Part shown: piece by piece, positions 15,603-23,814 of the stretch
Position numbering within the stretch: the first letter of the stretch is position 1
Layout of the letters: each line of letters starts with the position of its first letter
Assembly: GCA_902796555.1 (NCBI GenBank)
Contig: CADBPR010000016.1
Span: 1-58,697 of the forward strand
DNA length: 58,697 nt
Origin: an uncultured Bacteroidia bacterium
GTDB taxonomy: Bacteria; Bacteroidota; Bacteroidia; Bacteroidales; UBA932
Direction: 5' to 3'
Made by a program: the position numbers and the translations under genes
Notes under the pieces: generated by a model
What the model saw: only the letters and a program-made list of their open reading frames with translations
The model's database searches: none
Told to the model about the DNA's origin: nothing

Positions 15603-17096
15603 ATGAGAAAGTATTTGATTTTCACGATATTGGCCGTCATGACAGCCTGTACGAATCTGGACGAGGAACTGTATAGCGTCATTTCCCAGGACAACTTCGG
15701 CAAGACGGCCGCCGAGATCAATTCCCTGATTGGACCGGCCTATGGTTCCATCTGCGAATATATCGACGGCTACTACTGGTACGGCATGTGTTCGGGCGAT
15801 GACTACATCATCCCGTCCCGGGGCTATGACTGGAACCACGGCGGCGTGTTCCGCCGGATCCACGAGCATGAATTCAACGCCCTGGAGGCCGATTCCTACT
15901 ACAATTTCTGGCGCTTCAACGCCGTCACCAACATCAACAAGGTGCTGGAGATGATTGAAGAGGTGGAACTCAGTGACAAGCCCCGGGCCGTCGCCGAACT
16001 GCGGAGCCTGCGGGCTTGGTGGTATTTCTTCATGCTGGACCGGATTGGTCCCGTGCCCATCGTCACCAAATTCGACGATACCATTCCCACCAACAAAGGC
16101 CTGACCCGCAAGGATGTCTATGATTTCACGGTGAAAGAGCTGGAAGAGGTGGTGGAAAGCCTCAGCGAAGACGTCACTCCGGAGATGTACGGCAAATTCA
16201 ACAAGTGGGCGGGCTATACCCTCCTGGCCAAGTTGTATATCAATGCCGCAATCTATACCGGAGAACCGCAGTGGGAGAAGGCCCTGGATGCCTGTAACAA
16301 GGTGATTGAAAGCGGCGCCTATATCCTGGAGCCGGACAACAATACCAACTTCAGAGTGGAATGTGAGAACTCGCGGGAGAACATCTTCGTCATTCCCTAC
16401 GACTACGAGCATTTCATCTGCTATTTCATCCCCTATCAGATGTCCCTGCACTACAACCAGGTGGACCAGTTCGACATCCGGTTCGACGGCGGCTGCTGGA
16501 ACGGGCCATGCTTCACGGAGTCTTTCATGAAGTCCTATGACCCCAAGGACAAGCGCCTGGGCTGGTTCCTCTACGGACAGCAATACAGCAAGAAGGGCGA
16601 ACCGCTCACGGACCGCAAGGGCAATCTCTTGAATTTTACCTTTGAAATCGCGGATTATGCCAACGCGACCGAGGTGGAGGGCGCCCGTATCTTCAAGTGG
16701 GAACTGGAGAAAGGCAGTTACAACCACCTGAACAACGACTTTGCCGTGTTCCGTTATGTGGATGTGCTGCTGATGAAGGCGGAATGCCTGTTGCGCCTGG
16801 GCGACGAGAAGGGTGCCCGGGATATCGTGAACGAATGTCGCGAACGCAACTTCGCCCCGTATGACGCGTCCGTCCAGATTAAAACCCTGACGCTGGACGA
16901 GTTGCTGGCGGAGCGGGGACGCGAGCTGGTCCTGGAGGGCTGGCGGCGCAACGACCTGATTCGTTTCGGCAAATTTACCGAACCCTTCGATTTTAAGAAC
17001 ACCAAAGACAATGCGGACGGGCATACGCTGCTGTTCCCCATCCCGCAAATCGTGATTGACAGCAACCCCGGCATTGTGCAGAATCCCGGCTATTGA
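15603..17096 (+). CDS. susD: SusD/RagB-family glycan-binding lipoprotein
   Basis: This 497-residue lipoprotein (Cys16 in AVMTAC) acts as the lid of the SusC transporter and helps bind oligosaccharides at the cell surface. The SusD fold is shown by the helical TPR-like segment around SLRAWWYFFMLDRIGPVPIV, by FRYVDVLLMKAECLLRLG, and by the C-terminal RGRELVLEGWRRNDLIRFG block with FPIPQIVIDSNPGIVQNPGY at the end. It directly follows susC and its stop lies one base before the ATG of the cupin isomerase, so import and sugar-phosphate metabolism genes share a transcript. Confidence 0.96.
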   Translation: MRKYLIFTILAVMTACTNLDEELYSVISQDNFGKTAAEINSLIGPAYGSICEYIDGYYWYGMCSGDDYIIPSRGYDWNHGGVFRRIHEHEFNALEADSYYNFWRFNAVTNINKVLEMIEEVELSDKPRAVAELRSLRAWWYFFMLDRIGPVPIVTKFDDTIPTNKGLTRKDVYDFTVKELEEVVESLSEDVTPEMYGKFNKWAGYTLLAKLYINAAIYTGEPQWEKALDACNKVIESGAYILEPDNNTNFRVECENSRENIFVIPYDYEHFICYFIPYQMSLHYNQVDQFDIRFDGGCWNGPCFTESFMKSYDPKDKRLGWFLYGQQYSKKGEPLTDRKGNLLNFTFEIADYANATEVEGARIFKWELEKGSYNHLNNDFAVFRYVDVLLMKAECLLRLGDEKGARDIVNECRERNFAPYDASVQIKTLTLDELLAERGRELVLEGWRRNDLIRFGKFTEPFDFKNTKDNADGHTLLFPIPQIVIDSNPGIVQNPGY

Positions 17097-17097
17097 T

Positions 17098-17652
17098 ATG
17101 GAAAAAGGTATTGTAACATCTCCCTATACGTTTACGGGAGACACGATAGGAGGAGAAGGCTTGAAGACGGGCGTCCGCACCCTGGCCGACCTCAAGGGCA
17201 TTTTTGCGGACGAAGCCGCCTATCAGGCGATGGACAAGGACACCCTGGCCTACCGGGTGGAGTCCATCGAACCGGACCCGCAGGGGACACCGGGCGGCCT
17301 GTATATGGGCATCACCTATCTGGCCCCCGGCAAGGTGGGGAAGGAGTATTTCATGACGAAGGGCCACTTCCACCTGAACCCGGAAAGCACCGAGTTTTAC
17401 TGGGGGGTCAAGGGCGAAGGCATGCTCATCCTGATGGATGAAGACCGCCATGTGTGGGCCGAAAAGATGGTCCCGGGCAGCCTGCATTACATCCGTCCGC
17501 GGGTAGCGCACCGGGTGGCCAACACCGGGGACGAGACGCTCGTTTTCGCCGCCAGCTGGCCTTCCGACGCCGGGCACGATTATGGTACGATAGCCCGGGA
17601 GGGATTTGCCAAACGTATGTTGGACATAGACGGAAAACCGGAATTGGTATGA
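17098..17652 (+). CDS. Cupin-type glucose-6-phosphate isomerase (PF06560 family)
   Basis: This 184-residue metal-dependent phosphoglucose isomerase of the cupin type, first described in archaea, should interconvert glucose 6-phosphate and fructose 6-phosphate. The metal site is visible as GHFH (His90, His92), Glu99 in ESTEFYWG, and His138 in RVAHRV, with the same spacing as in the Pyrococcus enzyme. The ATG at 17098 follows the susD stop by one base; the longer frame from 17056 lies inside susD. The 3' end overlaps the ROK kinase by four bases (ATGA), a sign of translational coupling. Together they form a glucose to glucose 6-phosphate to fructose 6-phosphate route for imported glucose. Confidence 0.9.
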   Translation: MEKGIVTSPYTFTGDTIGGEGLKTGVRTLADLKGIFADEAAYQAMDKDTLAYRVESIEPDPQGTPGGLYMGITYLAPGKVGKEYFMTKGHFHLNPESTEFYWGVKGEGMLILMDEDRHVWAEKMVPGSLHYIRPRVAHRVANTGDETLVFAASWPSDAGHDYGTIAREGFAKRMLDIDGKPELV

Positions 17653-18575
17653 GCAGTTATCTGGGAATAGACCTGGGCGGGACCATCGTCAAGCTGGGCC
17701 TCGTCCGTGGCGGAAAAGTCGTGGCGACGGAGCGTGTCGCAGCCGATTCACAGGCGGGGCTGGGCCGTATGCTCGGCCCTGTCGGTGAGGCGGCTGACCG
17801 CCTGCTGGCGGGTGTGGAAGACTTGGACGGTGTGGCGCTTGCCTTCCCCGGCATCGTGGATTTCCCGGCCCGTCGGGCGGCCTCGACCAATGCCAAATAC
17901 AACGACGCGCCCGAGATTGATGTGGAAGGGTGGGTCCTGGACCGCTACGGGGTACCGTTCATCATGGACAATGACGCGCGTATGGCGCTGATTGGCGAAT
18001 GGACCTGCGGGGCCGGCCGGGGCACATCCCACATGGTGATGATGACTATCGGCACCGGCATCGGGACGGGCGTGGTGATTGACGGGCGTCCGCTGTACGG
18101 GCGGAACGGCTGCGCCGGTTCGCTGGGCGGGCATCTGGTCGTGGACTACCGCGGCCGCCGCTGTACCTGTGGCAATGTAGGCTGTGTGGAGGCTCATTCG
18201 GCATCCTTCTTCCTGCCGCAGATCGTAGGGGAGGATGGGGCCTTGTCCGATGCTTTCCGTACGGACAGCGCCAACTATAACTACAAGACGCTCTTCGATA
18301 AATACCGCGCGGGCGACCCGGATGCCACCCGCGTCGTGCAGGGCTGCATGGACGTATGGGCCGCCGGCATCGTGAACTATATCCACGCCTACGACCCCGA
18401 AAAGGTGGTCATCGGCGGCGGCATCATGCGCAGCGCCGATATCATCCTGCCGTATCTGCGCGAAAAAGTGTATGCTCTGGCCTGGTGCCCGATAGCCCGG
18501 CCGGAGATTGTCGCATCGGAACTGGGTGATGATGCCGCGCTGCTGGCGGCGGCGTATTATTTTCAGCATGCATAG
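17649..18575 (+). CDS. ROK-family sugar kinase (probable glucokinase)
   Basis: This 308-residue cytoplasmic kinase probably phosphorylates glucose or a close relative at C6 with ATP. The family motifs are GIDLGGTIVKLG at the N-terminus (phosphate binding), the catalytic Asp109 in MDNDAR, IGTGIGTG near residue 134, and the ROK zinc site with His162 and Cys172, Cys174 and Cys179 in RRCTCGNVGCVE. The size is standard for ROK glucokinases and there is no N-terminal helix-turn-helix, so it is an enzyme and not a ROK repressor. The ATG overlaps the isomerase stop as ATGA. Exact sugar choice (glucose, mannose or another hexose) cannot be read; the neighbouring phosphomannose-isomerase-like gene leaves mannose open. 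Confidence 0.92.
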   Translation: MSSYLGIDLGGTIVKLGLVRGGKVVATERVAADSQAGLGRMLGPVGEAADRLLAGVEDLDGVALAFPGIVDFPARRAASTNAKYNDAPEIDVEGWVLDRYGVPFIMDNDARMALIGEWTCGAGRGTSHMVMMTIGTGIGTGVVIDGRPLYGRNGCAGSLGGHLVVDYRGRRCTCGNVGCVEAHSASFFLPQIVGEDGALSDAFRTDSANYNYKTLFDKYRAGDPDATRVVQGCMDVWAAGIVNYIHAYDPEKVVIGGGIMRSADIILPYLREKVYALAWCPIARPEIVASELGDDAALLAAAYYFQHA

Positions 18576-18592
18576 GTTTATCCATCGCTGCT

Positions 18593-18639
18593 CCCGGCCA
18601 TGCTCCGGGACAAAAGCCCCTGGTCACCGGGTACCCGGG
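18593..18639. promoter_or_regulatory. Inverted repeats between the ROK and PMI-like genes
   Basis: The 98-base gap holds a 6-bp stem-loop (TCCCGG/CCGGGA, 18593-18611) and a perfect 12-bp palindrome CCGGGTACCCGG (18628-18639). No T-run and no TAnnTTTG box are present. Possible roles are an mRNA processing or attenuation site, or an operator for a dimeric regulator such as the GntR protein encoded at 25990. Confidence 0.4.
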
Positions 18640-18673
18640 AGGTACATTCTCTTATCTAGTTAAGTAATTGAAA

Positions 18674-20440
18674 ATGAATAAATATCTGGCAAAAGACCTT
18701 AAGCCGAATTATGATAAATATCCGGTCGTGGAAGTGCCGGGATACGAGGATGCCTGCGTAGCCGGTTGGCCCGGTATCATGGCGGCGCTGGCCCAGGCGG
18801 TCCGGGCGAAGCAGACCGGTCTGCTGGTGCTGGAGTGCTACCAGGGGGTTCACGATGCCGAGGTGCTGAAGGCCCTGGGAGAAGCATTCCCCGGGGCGGC
18901 GCTGTACCTGAGTGCAGATGCCATGAAGTCGGAAAAGGAGCTCTGGGATATTCTGGGGCAGGACATCACGGACGACGAAATCTTCGGCTACCTCACCCGG
19001 CAGACCATCGAGGTGTATTTCGACCCTGACAAGGTGGCCCGGATGCGGGAAAAGATTGAAAGCGACCGGCACGGGCTCCGGATTGTCTATGGCGTCGGCG
19101 CCTCCTATCTCGTTTCCGAGGGACTGCTGGTCTATCTGGACATGGCCCGCTGGGAAATCCAGATGCGTTTCCGCCGAAACGAAGTCTCCAACGTGGGCTT
19201 CCGCAACAGCGACAAGCGTGCCGGATTGCAGTATAAACAGGCTTTCTTCGTGGACTGGCGGGTGCTGGACCGCTGGAAGAAAAAGCTGTGGAAGCGGATG
19301 GATTATATCCTGGACACGAATGTCCCCGGCGCGCCGAAAATGATTCCTGCCAAGGCTTTCTTCGCGGGACTTGCCGAGGCGGCCCGGCGGCCGTTCCGCG
19401 TGGTCCCGTACTTTGACCCCGGGGTCTGGGGCGGACAATGGATGAAGGAGGTCTGCGACCTGGACAAGGACAAGGTCAATTTCGCCTGGTGCTTCGACTG
19501 CGTGCCGGAAGAGAACAGCCTGTACCTCCGGTTCGGACCGCACCGCGTGGAGATTCCGTCCATCGACCTGGTGTTCACCCATCCGGTGGAACTGCTCGGT
19601 CCGAACGTCTATGGCCGCTTCGGGGACGAGTTCCCGATTCGCTTCGACTTCCTGGACACCATGGAAGGCGGCAATCTGAGCCTCCAGGTGCATCCGCTGA
19701 TTGAATACATCCAGGAAAAGTTCGGCATGCACTACACCCAGGAAGAAAGTTATTATATCCTGGATGCCACCCCCGAAGCCAGCGTCTATCTGGGCGTCAA
19801 GTCCGGGATTGACCCCGACGAGATGATTGCCGACCTGCAGCGCGCGCAAAAGACCGGTTCCTTCGACGCCTCCCGTTATGTGGGGAACTACCCGGTCAAA
19901 AAGCACGACCATGTGCTGATTCCGCCCGGCACGATTCACTGCTCCGGCGCGGGCAGCATGGTGCTGGAAATCAGCGCCACGCCCTATATTTTCACCTTCA
20001 AGCTCTGGGACTGGGGCAGGGTAGGCCTGGACGGCCGTCCGCGGCCCATCAATGTCGGCCACGGCAAAAACGTGATTCAGTGGGAGCGGGACGAAAACTG
20101 GGTGAAACGCGAAGGTATCAACGACATTACGCCCATCGCCGAGGGCGAAGGCTGGCGGGAAGAAAAGACCGGCCTGCATGAGCGGGAATTCATCGAAACG
20201 CGCCGCCACTGGTTCACCGGGAAGGTGCGCTTCCAAACCTGTGGCTCCGTCCAGGTGATGAACCTTGTAGAGGGCCGGGAAGCCCTGGTGGAAAGCCCGA
20301 CGGGCGCCTTCAAGCCCTATGTGGTCCACTATGCGGAGACCTTCATCATCCCCGCGGCCGTCGGCGAATATACGATACGCCCCTACGGCGAAAGCGAAGG
20401 AAAGGAAATAGCGACCATCAAAGCCAGTATACGCAAATGA
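18674..20440 (+). CDS. Class I mannose-6-phosphate isomerase-like protein with N-terminal extension
   Basis: This 588-residue cytoplasmic protein ends in a cupin region like type I phosphomannose isomerase. Metal-ligand motifs are NLSLQVHP (Gln338, His340), EESYYIL (Glu357/Glu358) and PPGTIHCSG (His422). The first roughly 290 residues are extra compared with ordinary class I enzymes. Their pattern (LLVLECYQGV near 50, DARRNE-like charged helices, YVGVGASYL-type strand near 135) recalls a uridine-kinase-type P-loop fold, but I see no Walker A motif, so any kinase activity is doubtful. A TTG at 18668 is an alternative start; the ATG at 18674 is preferred. The stop overlaps the next cupin isomerase as ATGA. 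It may move hexose phosphates between mannose, fructose and glucose forms; the substrate is inferred. Confidence 0.82.
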   Translation: MNKYLAKDLKPNYDKYPVVEVPGYEDACVAGWPGIMAALAQAVRAKQTGLLVLECYQGVHDAEVLKALGEAFPGAALYLSADAMKSEKELWDILGQDITDDEIFGYLTRQTIEVYFDPDKVARMREKIESDRHGLRIVYGVGASYLVSEGLLVYLDMARWEIQMRFRRNEVSNVGFRNSDKRAGLQYKQAFFVDWRVLDRWKKKLWKRMDYILDTNVPGAPKMIPAKAFFAGLAEAARRPFRVVPYFDPGVWGGQWMKEVCDLDKDKVNFAWCFDCVPEENSLYLRFGPHRVEIPSIDLVFTHPVELLGPNVYGRFGDEFPIRFDFLDTMEGGNLSLQVHPLIEYIQEKFGMHYTQEESYYILDATPEASVYLGVKSGIDPDEMIADLQRAQKTGSFDASRYVGNYPVKKHDHVLIPPGTIHCSGAGSMVLEISATPYIFTFKLWDWGRVGLDGRPRPINVGHGKNVIQWERDENWVKREGINDITPIAEGEGWREEKTGLHEREFIETRRHWFTGKVRFQTCGSVQVMNLVEGREALVESPTGAFKPYVVHYAETFIIPAAVGEYTIRPYGESEGKEIATIKASIRK

Positions 20441-21225
20441 AAAAATATCCATTCGACCCGGGTTTCGACATCCGTCCCACGCCGGACGGGATGGGCTTTA
20501 TCTATGGTGACGGCGTCTTCGGTCCGGCGGTGGAAAACCGCAGCCTGGATGCCATCCGGCGCAGTCTGATGGACCCGCAGTGCCAGGGCCCCGAGACGGT
20601 CTATGCCATTGCGATGGACGTGGGAAAATGCGTGCACAAGCCCCTGCTGGAGAAGTTGCATCTTTTGTACGGCGCCGTGGCCTATGCGCAGGGACGCCTG
20701 GGCAGCGAACCCGTCCGCAGCCAGGGCCATATCCATGCCATTTCGTCCTTCAGCGCGCAATCGACGCCGGAGGTCTATGAAATCTGGTCCGGGAAGGCCG
20801 CGATTTATATGCAGGAAACGGCTGAGGACAACCCCGGACGCTGTTTCGCCGTGTATGCCGGGCCGGGTGACGTGGTCATCGTCCCGCCCTATTGGGCCCA
20901 TGCCACCGTCAGCCTCTCCCAGGAAGGCGACGACCCGATGACTTTCGGCGCCTGGTGCGTGCGGGACTACGGTTTCGACTACAAGGGCGTGCGGGCGCAC
21001 GGCGGCATCGCCTGGTTCCCCGTCTATGCCCCCGACGGAGCCCTGACGTGGCGGAAAAACCCCGCTTACGGCCCCTGCGAGCTGGTCTGCAAGACCCCGT
21101 CCGACCACCCCGAGCTGGGGATTGTGAAAGGGGAACCGATTTATACGACCTTCGAGAAGAATCCGCAGACCTTCGCCTATGTCGTAGACCCTTCTCTGCG
21201 GGATTGGAAGAATTATATCCCTTGA
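20437..21225 (+). CDS. Second cupin isomerase, glucose-6-phosphate isomerase family
   Basis: This 262-residue protein has a cupin core like the PF06560 phosphoglucose isomerases: GHIH (His98, His100), Glu112 in STPEVYEIW, and His155 in PPYWAHATV. It is longer than the first cupin isomerase in this locus, with an N-terminal lead of about 75 residues and a C-terminal tail, and overall sequence similarity between the two is low beyond the metal site. It is translationally coupled (ATGA overlap) to the PMI-like gene, which suggests linked or successive steps. It could act on a different sugar phosphate from the first copy, so the name describes the family only. Confidence 0.78.
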   Translation: MKKYPFDPGFDIRPTPDGMGFIYGDGVFGPAVENRSLDAIRRSLMDPQCQGPETVYAIAMDVGKCVHKPLLEKLHLLYGAVAYAQGRLGSEPVRSQGHIHAISSFSAQSTPEVYEIWSGKAAIYMQETAEDNPGRCFAVYAGPGDVVIVPPYWAHATVSLSQEGDDPMTFGAWCVRDYGFDYKGVRAHGGIAWFPVYAPDGALTWRKNPAYGPCELVCKTPSDHPELGIVKGEPIYTTFEKNPQTFAYVVDPSLRDWKNYIP

Positions 21226-21245
21226 CAGGGCATGAAGGTTGTTGC

Positions 21246-21270
21246 AATGAGGTAGCTATTTTCGAAACGA
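21246..21270 (+). repeat. Copy of the AATGAGGTAGCT repeat
   Basis: AATGAGGTAGCT followed by ATTTTCGAAA occurs here between two genes. The inverted-repeat element at 26711-26842 carries the same 12-base core, followed by GATTTTTCGGAA on the minus strand, and a diverged copy on the plus strand. This suggests a small dispersed repeat family. Confidence 0.5.
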
Positions 21271-21279
21271 CGAAAGCGT

Positions 21280-23814
21280 ATGAAAAAGATCTTGACAGTG
21301 ATGATAGCCCTGCTGCTGGGCTGGTGCGCCAGGGCCGAAGAAGCGACCTGGCTGCTCCACAACAGGCTCACGGGTGCATATCTTTGCGATAACGGAGAAA
21401 TGACCCTTTCCCCGGAGGCCGAAAACGCCCGGTGGACCATTACGGCCGACGGCGCCGCGGTCCGGATTCGGGCGCAGCACTCCGGCCGGCCGCTGCTGGG
21501 GCTGGACACCGCCTGGTCCTATGGCGGATTTGACTTTGCGACCAAAGAAAATGCCGGCTGGTACACCTTGTCCCCGTCAGATGGCGGCCACCTGCTACTC
21601 TTAGGCGGGAAAGCCGCCCTGGGTCAGTCCGACCGCAATACGGATTTTTCCGCCCACTGGACCTTCGTCCGCCTGGATTCGCAGCGTATTCCGTATGTCA
21701 TCTCGGCCGACGGCGTCGTCGAATCCTCTTTTCTCGGCCGGCGGGAAGCCCGGGCCCTGTCGCCCACCGAAATCACCTCGGATTATCACGGCCCGCACAC
21801 CTGGAAACTGACAAAGGACATCTCGGCCCTGCCGCAGTTCTCCGCCCGGGACAACACCCTGCTGCCGGCCCTGTACAACATGGCCCTCGAAGAATCCCTG
21901 CTGGATATCCGTCCGCAGGACGGCACCTTTATGGCCGGTATGCTCTGGCCCGACACCTGGACCCGGGATGTCGTATACAGCATCTATTTCGCCTACTCCT
22001 GGCTCTTTCCCGAAATCTCCCGCAAAACGCTCGAAAAACAGACGCTGAAAAACCCCTCCGAAGCCCTGCAGGACACCGGCAGCGGCGGCTCCTATCCCGT
22101 TTCCACCGACCGGGTGGTCTGGGCAATCGCGGCCTGGGAATACTACCTCGCGACGGGCGATAGGCAGTGGCTGGCCCAGGTTTATGAAGGCTTGGGGAAT
22201 ACGGCCCGCAAAGACCTCCACATTGCCTATGACGACGCGGTGCATCTTTTCAAAGGCGAGACCTGTTCGATGGACTGGCGCACCCACACCTACCCGAACT
22301 GGTTCACCAATGCCGTCATTGGGGAGTCCTATTCCAGCGGCACCAACGCCCTGCACCTGTTCCTGTATACCTTCCTCTCCCGTGCGTCCGTGATTCTGAA
22401 CCGGCCCCAGGAGGAAGTCGACCTCTGGAGCGGCGTAGAAGCCGAGTTGCGCCGGGGCATCAACGATATGTTCTGGGATGCGGAAGCCGGCCTCTACAAG
22501 TGCTGGGCCTATCCTGCCTTTACCGGCTACCAGCTGTCCGAAAGGGTCGGCTGCATGTCCAACGGACTGGCGGCGATGCTCGGCGTGGCCGACGCGCAGC
22601 AGACCACCCGGCTGGTGGCGGCGTATCCGCTGTACGCCTACGGCGCGGCCGTCCTGTATCCTTCCAAACCGGAAGGCTATGCCTACCACAACAAATCCGT
22701 CTGGCCGGTCTGGCAGACCCCGTTGATGTATGCCGCCAAACGCAGCGGCAATGCAGCTGTCACAGAACATATGATCAATTCCGCCGTCCGCGCCGGCGCC
22801 CTGTTCCTGACCCACAAGGAGAACATGACCTATGACACCGGCTATGACCGGAATACGGCCCTGAATTCCGACCGGCAGCTCTGGTCCGTCGCTTCCTTCC
22901 TGAGCATTGTCTACCGCATTTTCTTCGGCATGGAAATGTCCGAGGCGGGACTTGCCTTCAAGCCCTATGTCCCCGAGATGGCCGGCGGCGAGATTTCCCT
23001 GACCGGATTCAAGTACCGCAAGGCGGTCCTGGATATCAGCATCAAGGGCTGCGGCGACAAGGTGGTGTCGCTCAAGGTCAACGGCCGCAAGAAACAGCCC
23101 GGGTATGTCCTGCCCGCCTCCGCCCGGGGCCGCTATCGCATCGAAATGGTCCTGGAAAGCAGCGGAGAGCGCGGTCAGGCCAACCTGGTTCCGGCAGGTC
23201 CCGGCAACTGCTGGGCGCCGGTTGAGCCGGTCATCCGCCTGGAACAGAACCTGATTTACTGGACGGTCGTCCCCGGGTGCACCTATTCCCTGGTGGGCAA
23301 GGACCTGCGCCGCGACAATATCCACACGCCCTGCGACATCAGCGCCCTCCCGGACGGATACTACAGCGTGCTGGCGACGGGGCCGGACGGCTTTGCCTCC
23401 GACCTTTCCAATCCGGTGCTGAAGGCCTCTTGGACAAGTACTTACGTAGTGGATGTCAAGGATATGAGCGCCACCCACCAGGACTTCTCCGCGACCTTTG
23501 CGGTTCCTGCTGCCGGCGACTATGTCCTCTGGTTCGAAGGCGCCAACGGCAACGGCCCCCACGAAGTCTATTGCGCCATCCGTTCCATCTTCATCGATGG
23601 GAAGGATGCTGCGACCGCCATCCTGACGGCCGAAGGCGACTGGAACCTCAATACCCTCAGCAACCATATCGCCCTCAAGGGCCTGTCCGCCGGGGAACAT
23701 ACGCTGACGGTCCGGTTCAATCCCGAAGGGAAGGGCTATGACGACAATATGTCGCACGGAAATGCGAACCGCAATGACTGGCATGTCCGTAAAATGACAA
23801 TAGCAAAATTATGA
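21280..23814 (+). CDS. Six-hairpin (alpha/alpha)6 glycosidase, probable alpha-glucan side enzyme
   Basis: This 844-residue exported protein has a signal peptide ending near ARAEE. Residues about 22-140 look like a small beta-rich domain, perhaps beta-trefoil (WLLHNRLTGAYLC, ARWTI, PLLGLD). Residues about 190-610 form a helical barrel of the six-hairpin glycosidase type, with FMAGMLWPDTWTRDVVYS, SGGSYPVSTDRVVWAIAAWEYY, CSMDWRTHTYPNW and GYAYHNKSVWPVWQTP. The acidic residues in these blocks are candidate catalytic positions, but I cannot assign a GH family with confidence. The last roughly 110 residues resemble a CBM35/CBM6-type beta-sandwich (YVLWFEGANGNG). The stop overlaps the GH66 start as ATGA, so the two enzymes are made together and probably act on the same glucan. 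Confidence 0.72.
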   Translation: MKKILTVMIALLLGWCARAEEATWLLHNRLTGAYLCDNGEMTLSPEAENARWTITADGAAVRIRAQHSGRPLLGLDTAWSYGGFDFATKENAGWYTLSPSDGGHLLLLGGKAALGQSDRNTDFSAHWTFVRLDSQRIPYVISADGVVESSFLGRREARALSPTEITSDYHGPHTWKLTKDISALPQFSARDNTLLPALYNMALEESLLDIRPQDGTFMAGMLWPDTWTRDVVYSIYFAYSWLFPEISRKTLEKQTLKNPSEALQDTGSGGSYPVSTDRVVWAIAAWEYYLATGDRQWLAQVYEGLGNTARKDLHIAYDDAVHLFKGETCSMDWRTHTYPNWFTNAVIGESYSSGTNALHLFLYTFLSRASVILNRPQEEVDLWSGVEAELRRGINDMFWDAEAGLYKCWAYPAFTGYQLSERVGCMSNGLAAMLGVADAQQTTRLVAAYPLYAYGAAVLYPSKPEGYAYHNKSVWPVWQTPLMYAAKRSGNAAVTEHMINSAVRAGALFLTHKENMTYDTGYDRNTALNSDRQLWSVASFLSIVYRIFFGMEMSEAGLAFKPYVPEMAGGEISLTGFKYRKAVLDISIKGCGDKVVSLKVNGRKKQPGYVLPASARGRYRIEMVLESSGERGQANLVPAGPGNCWAPVEPVIRLEQNLIYWTVVPGCTYSLVGKDLRRDNIHTPCDISALPDGYYSVLATGPDGFASDLSNPVLKASWTSTYVVDVKDMSATHQDFSATFAVPAAGDYVLWFEGANGNGPHEVYCAIRSIFIDGKDAATAILTAEGDWNLNTLSNHIALKGLSAGEHTLTVRFNPEGKGYDDNMSHGNANRNDWHVRKMTIAKL

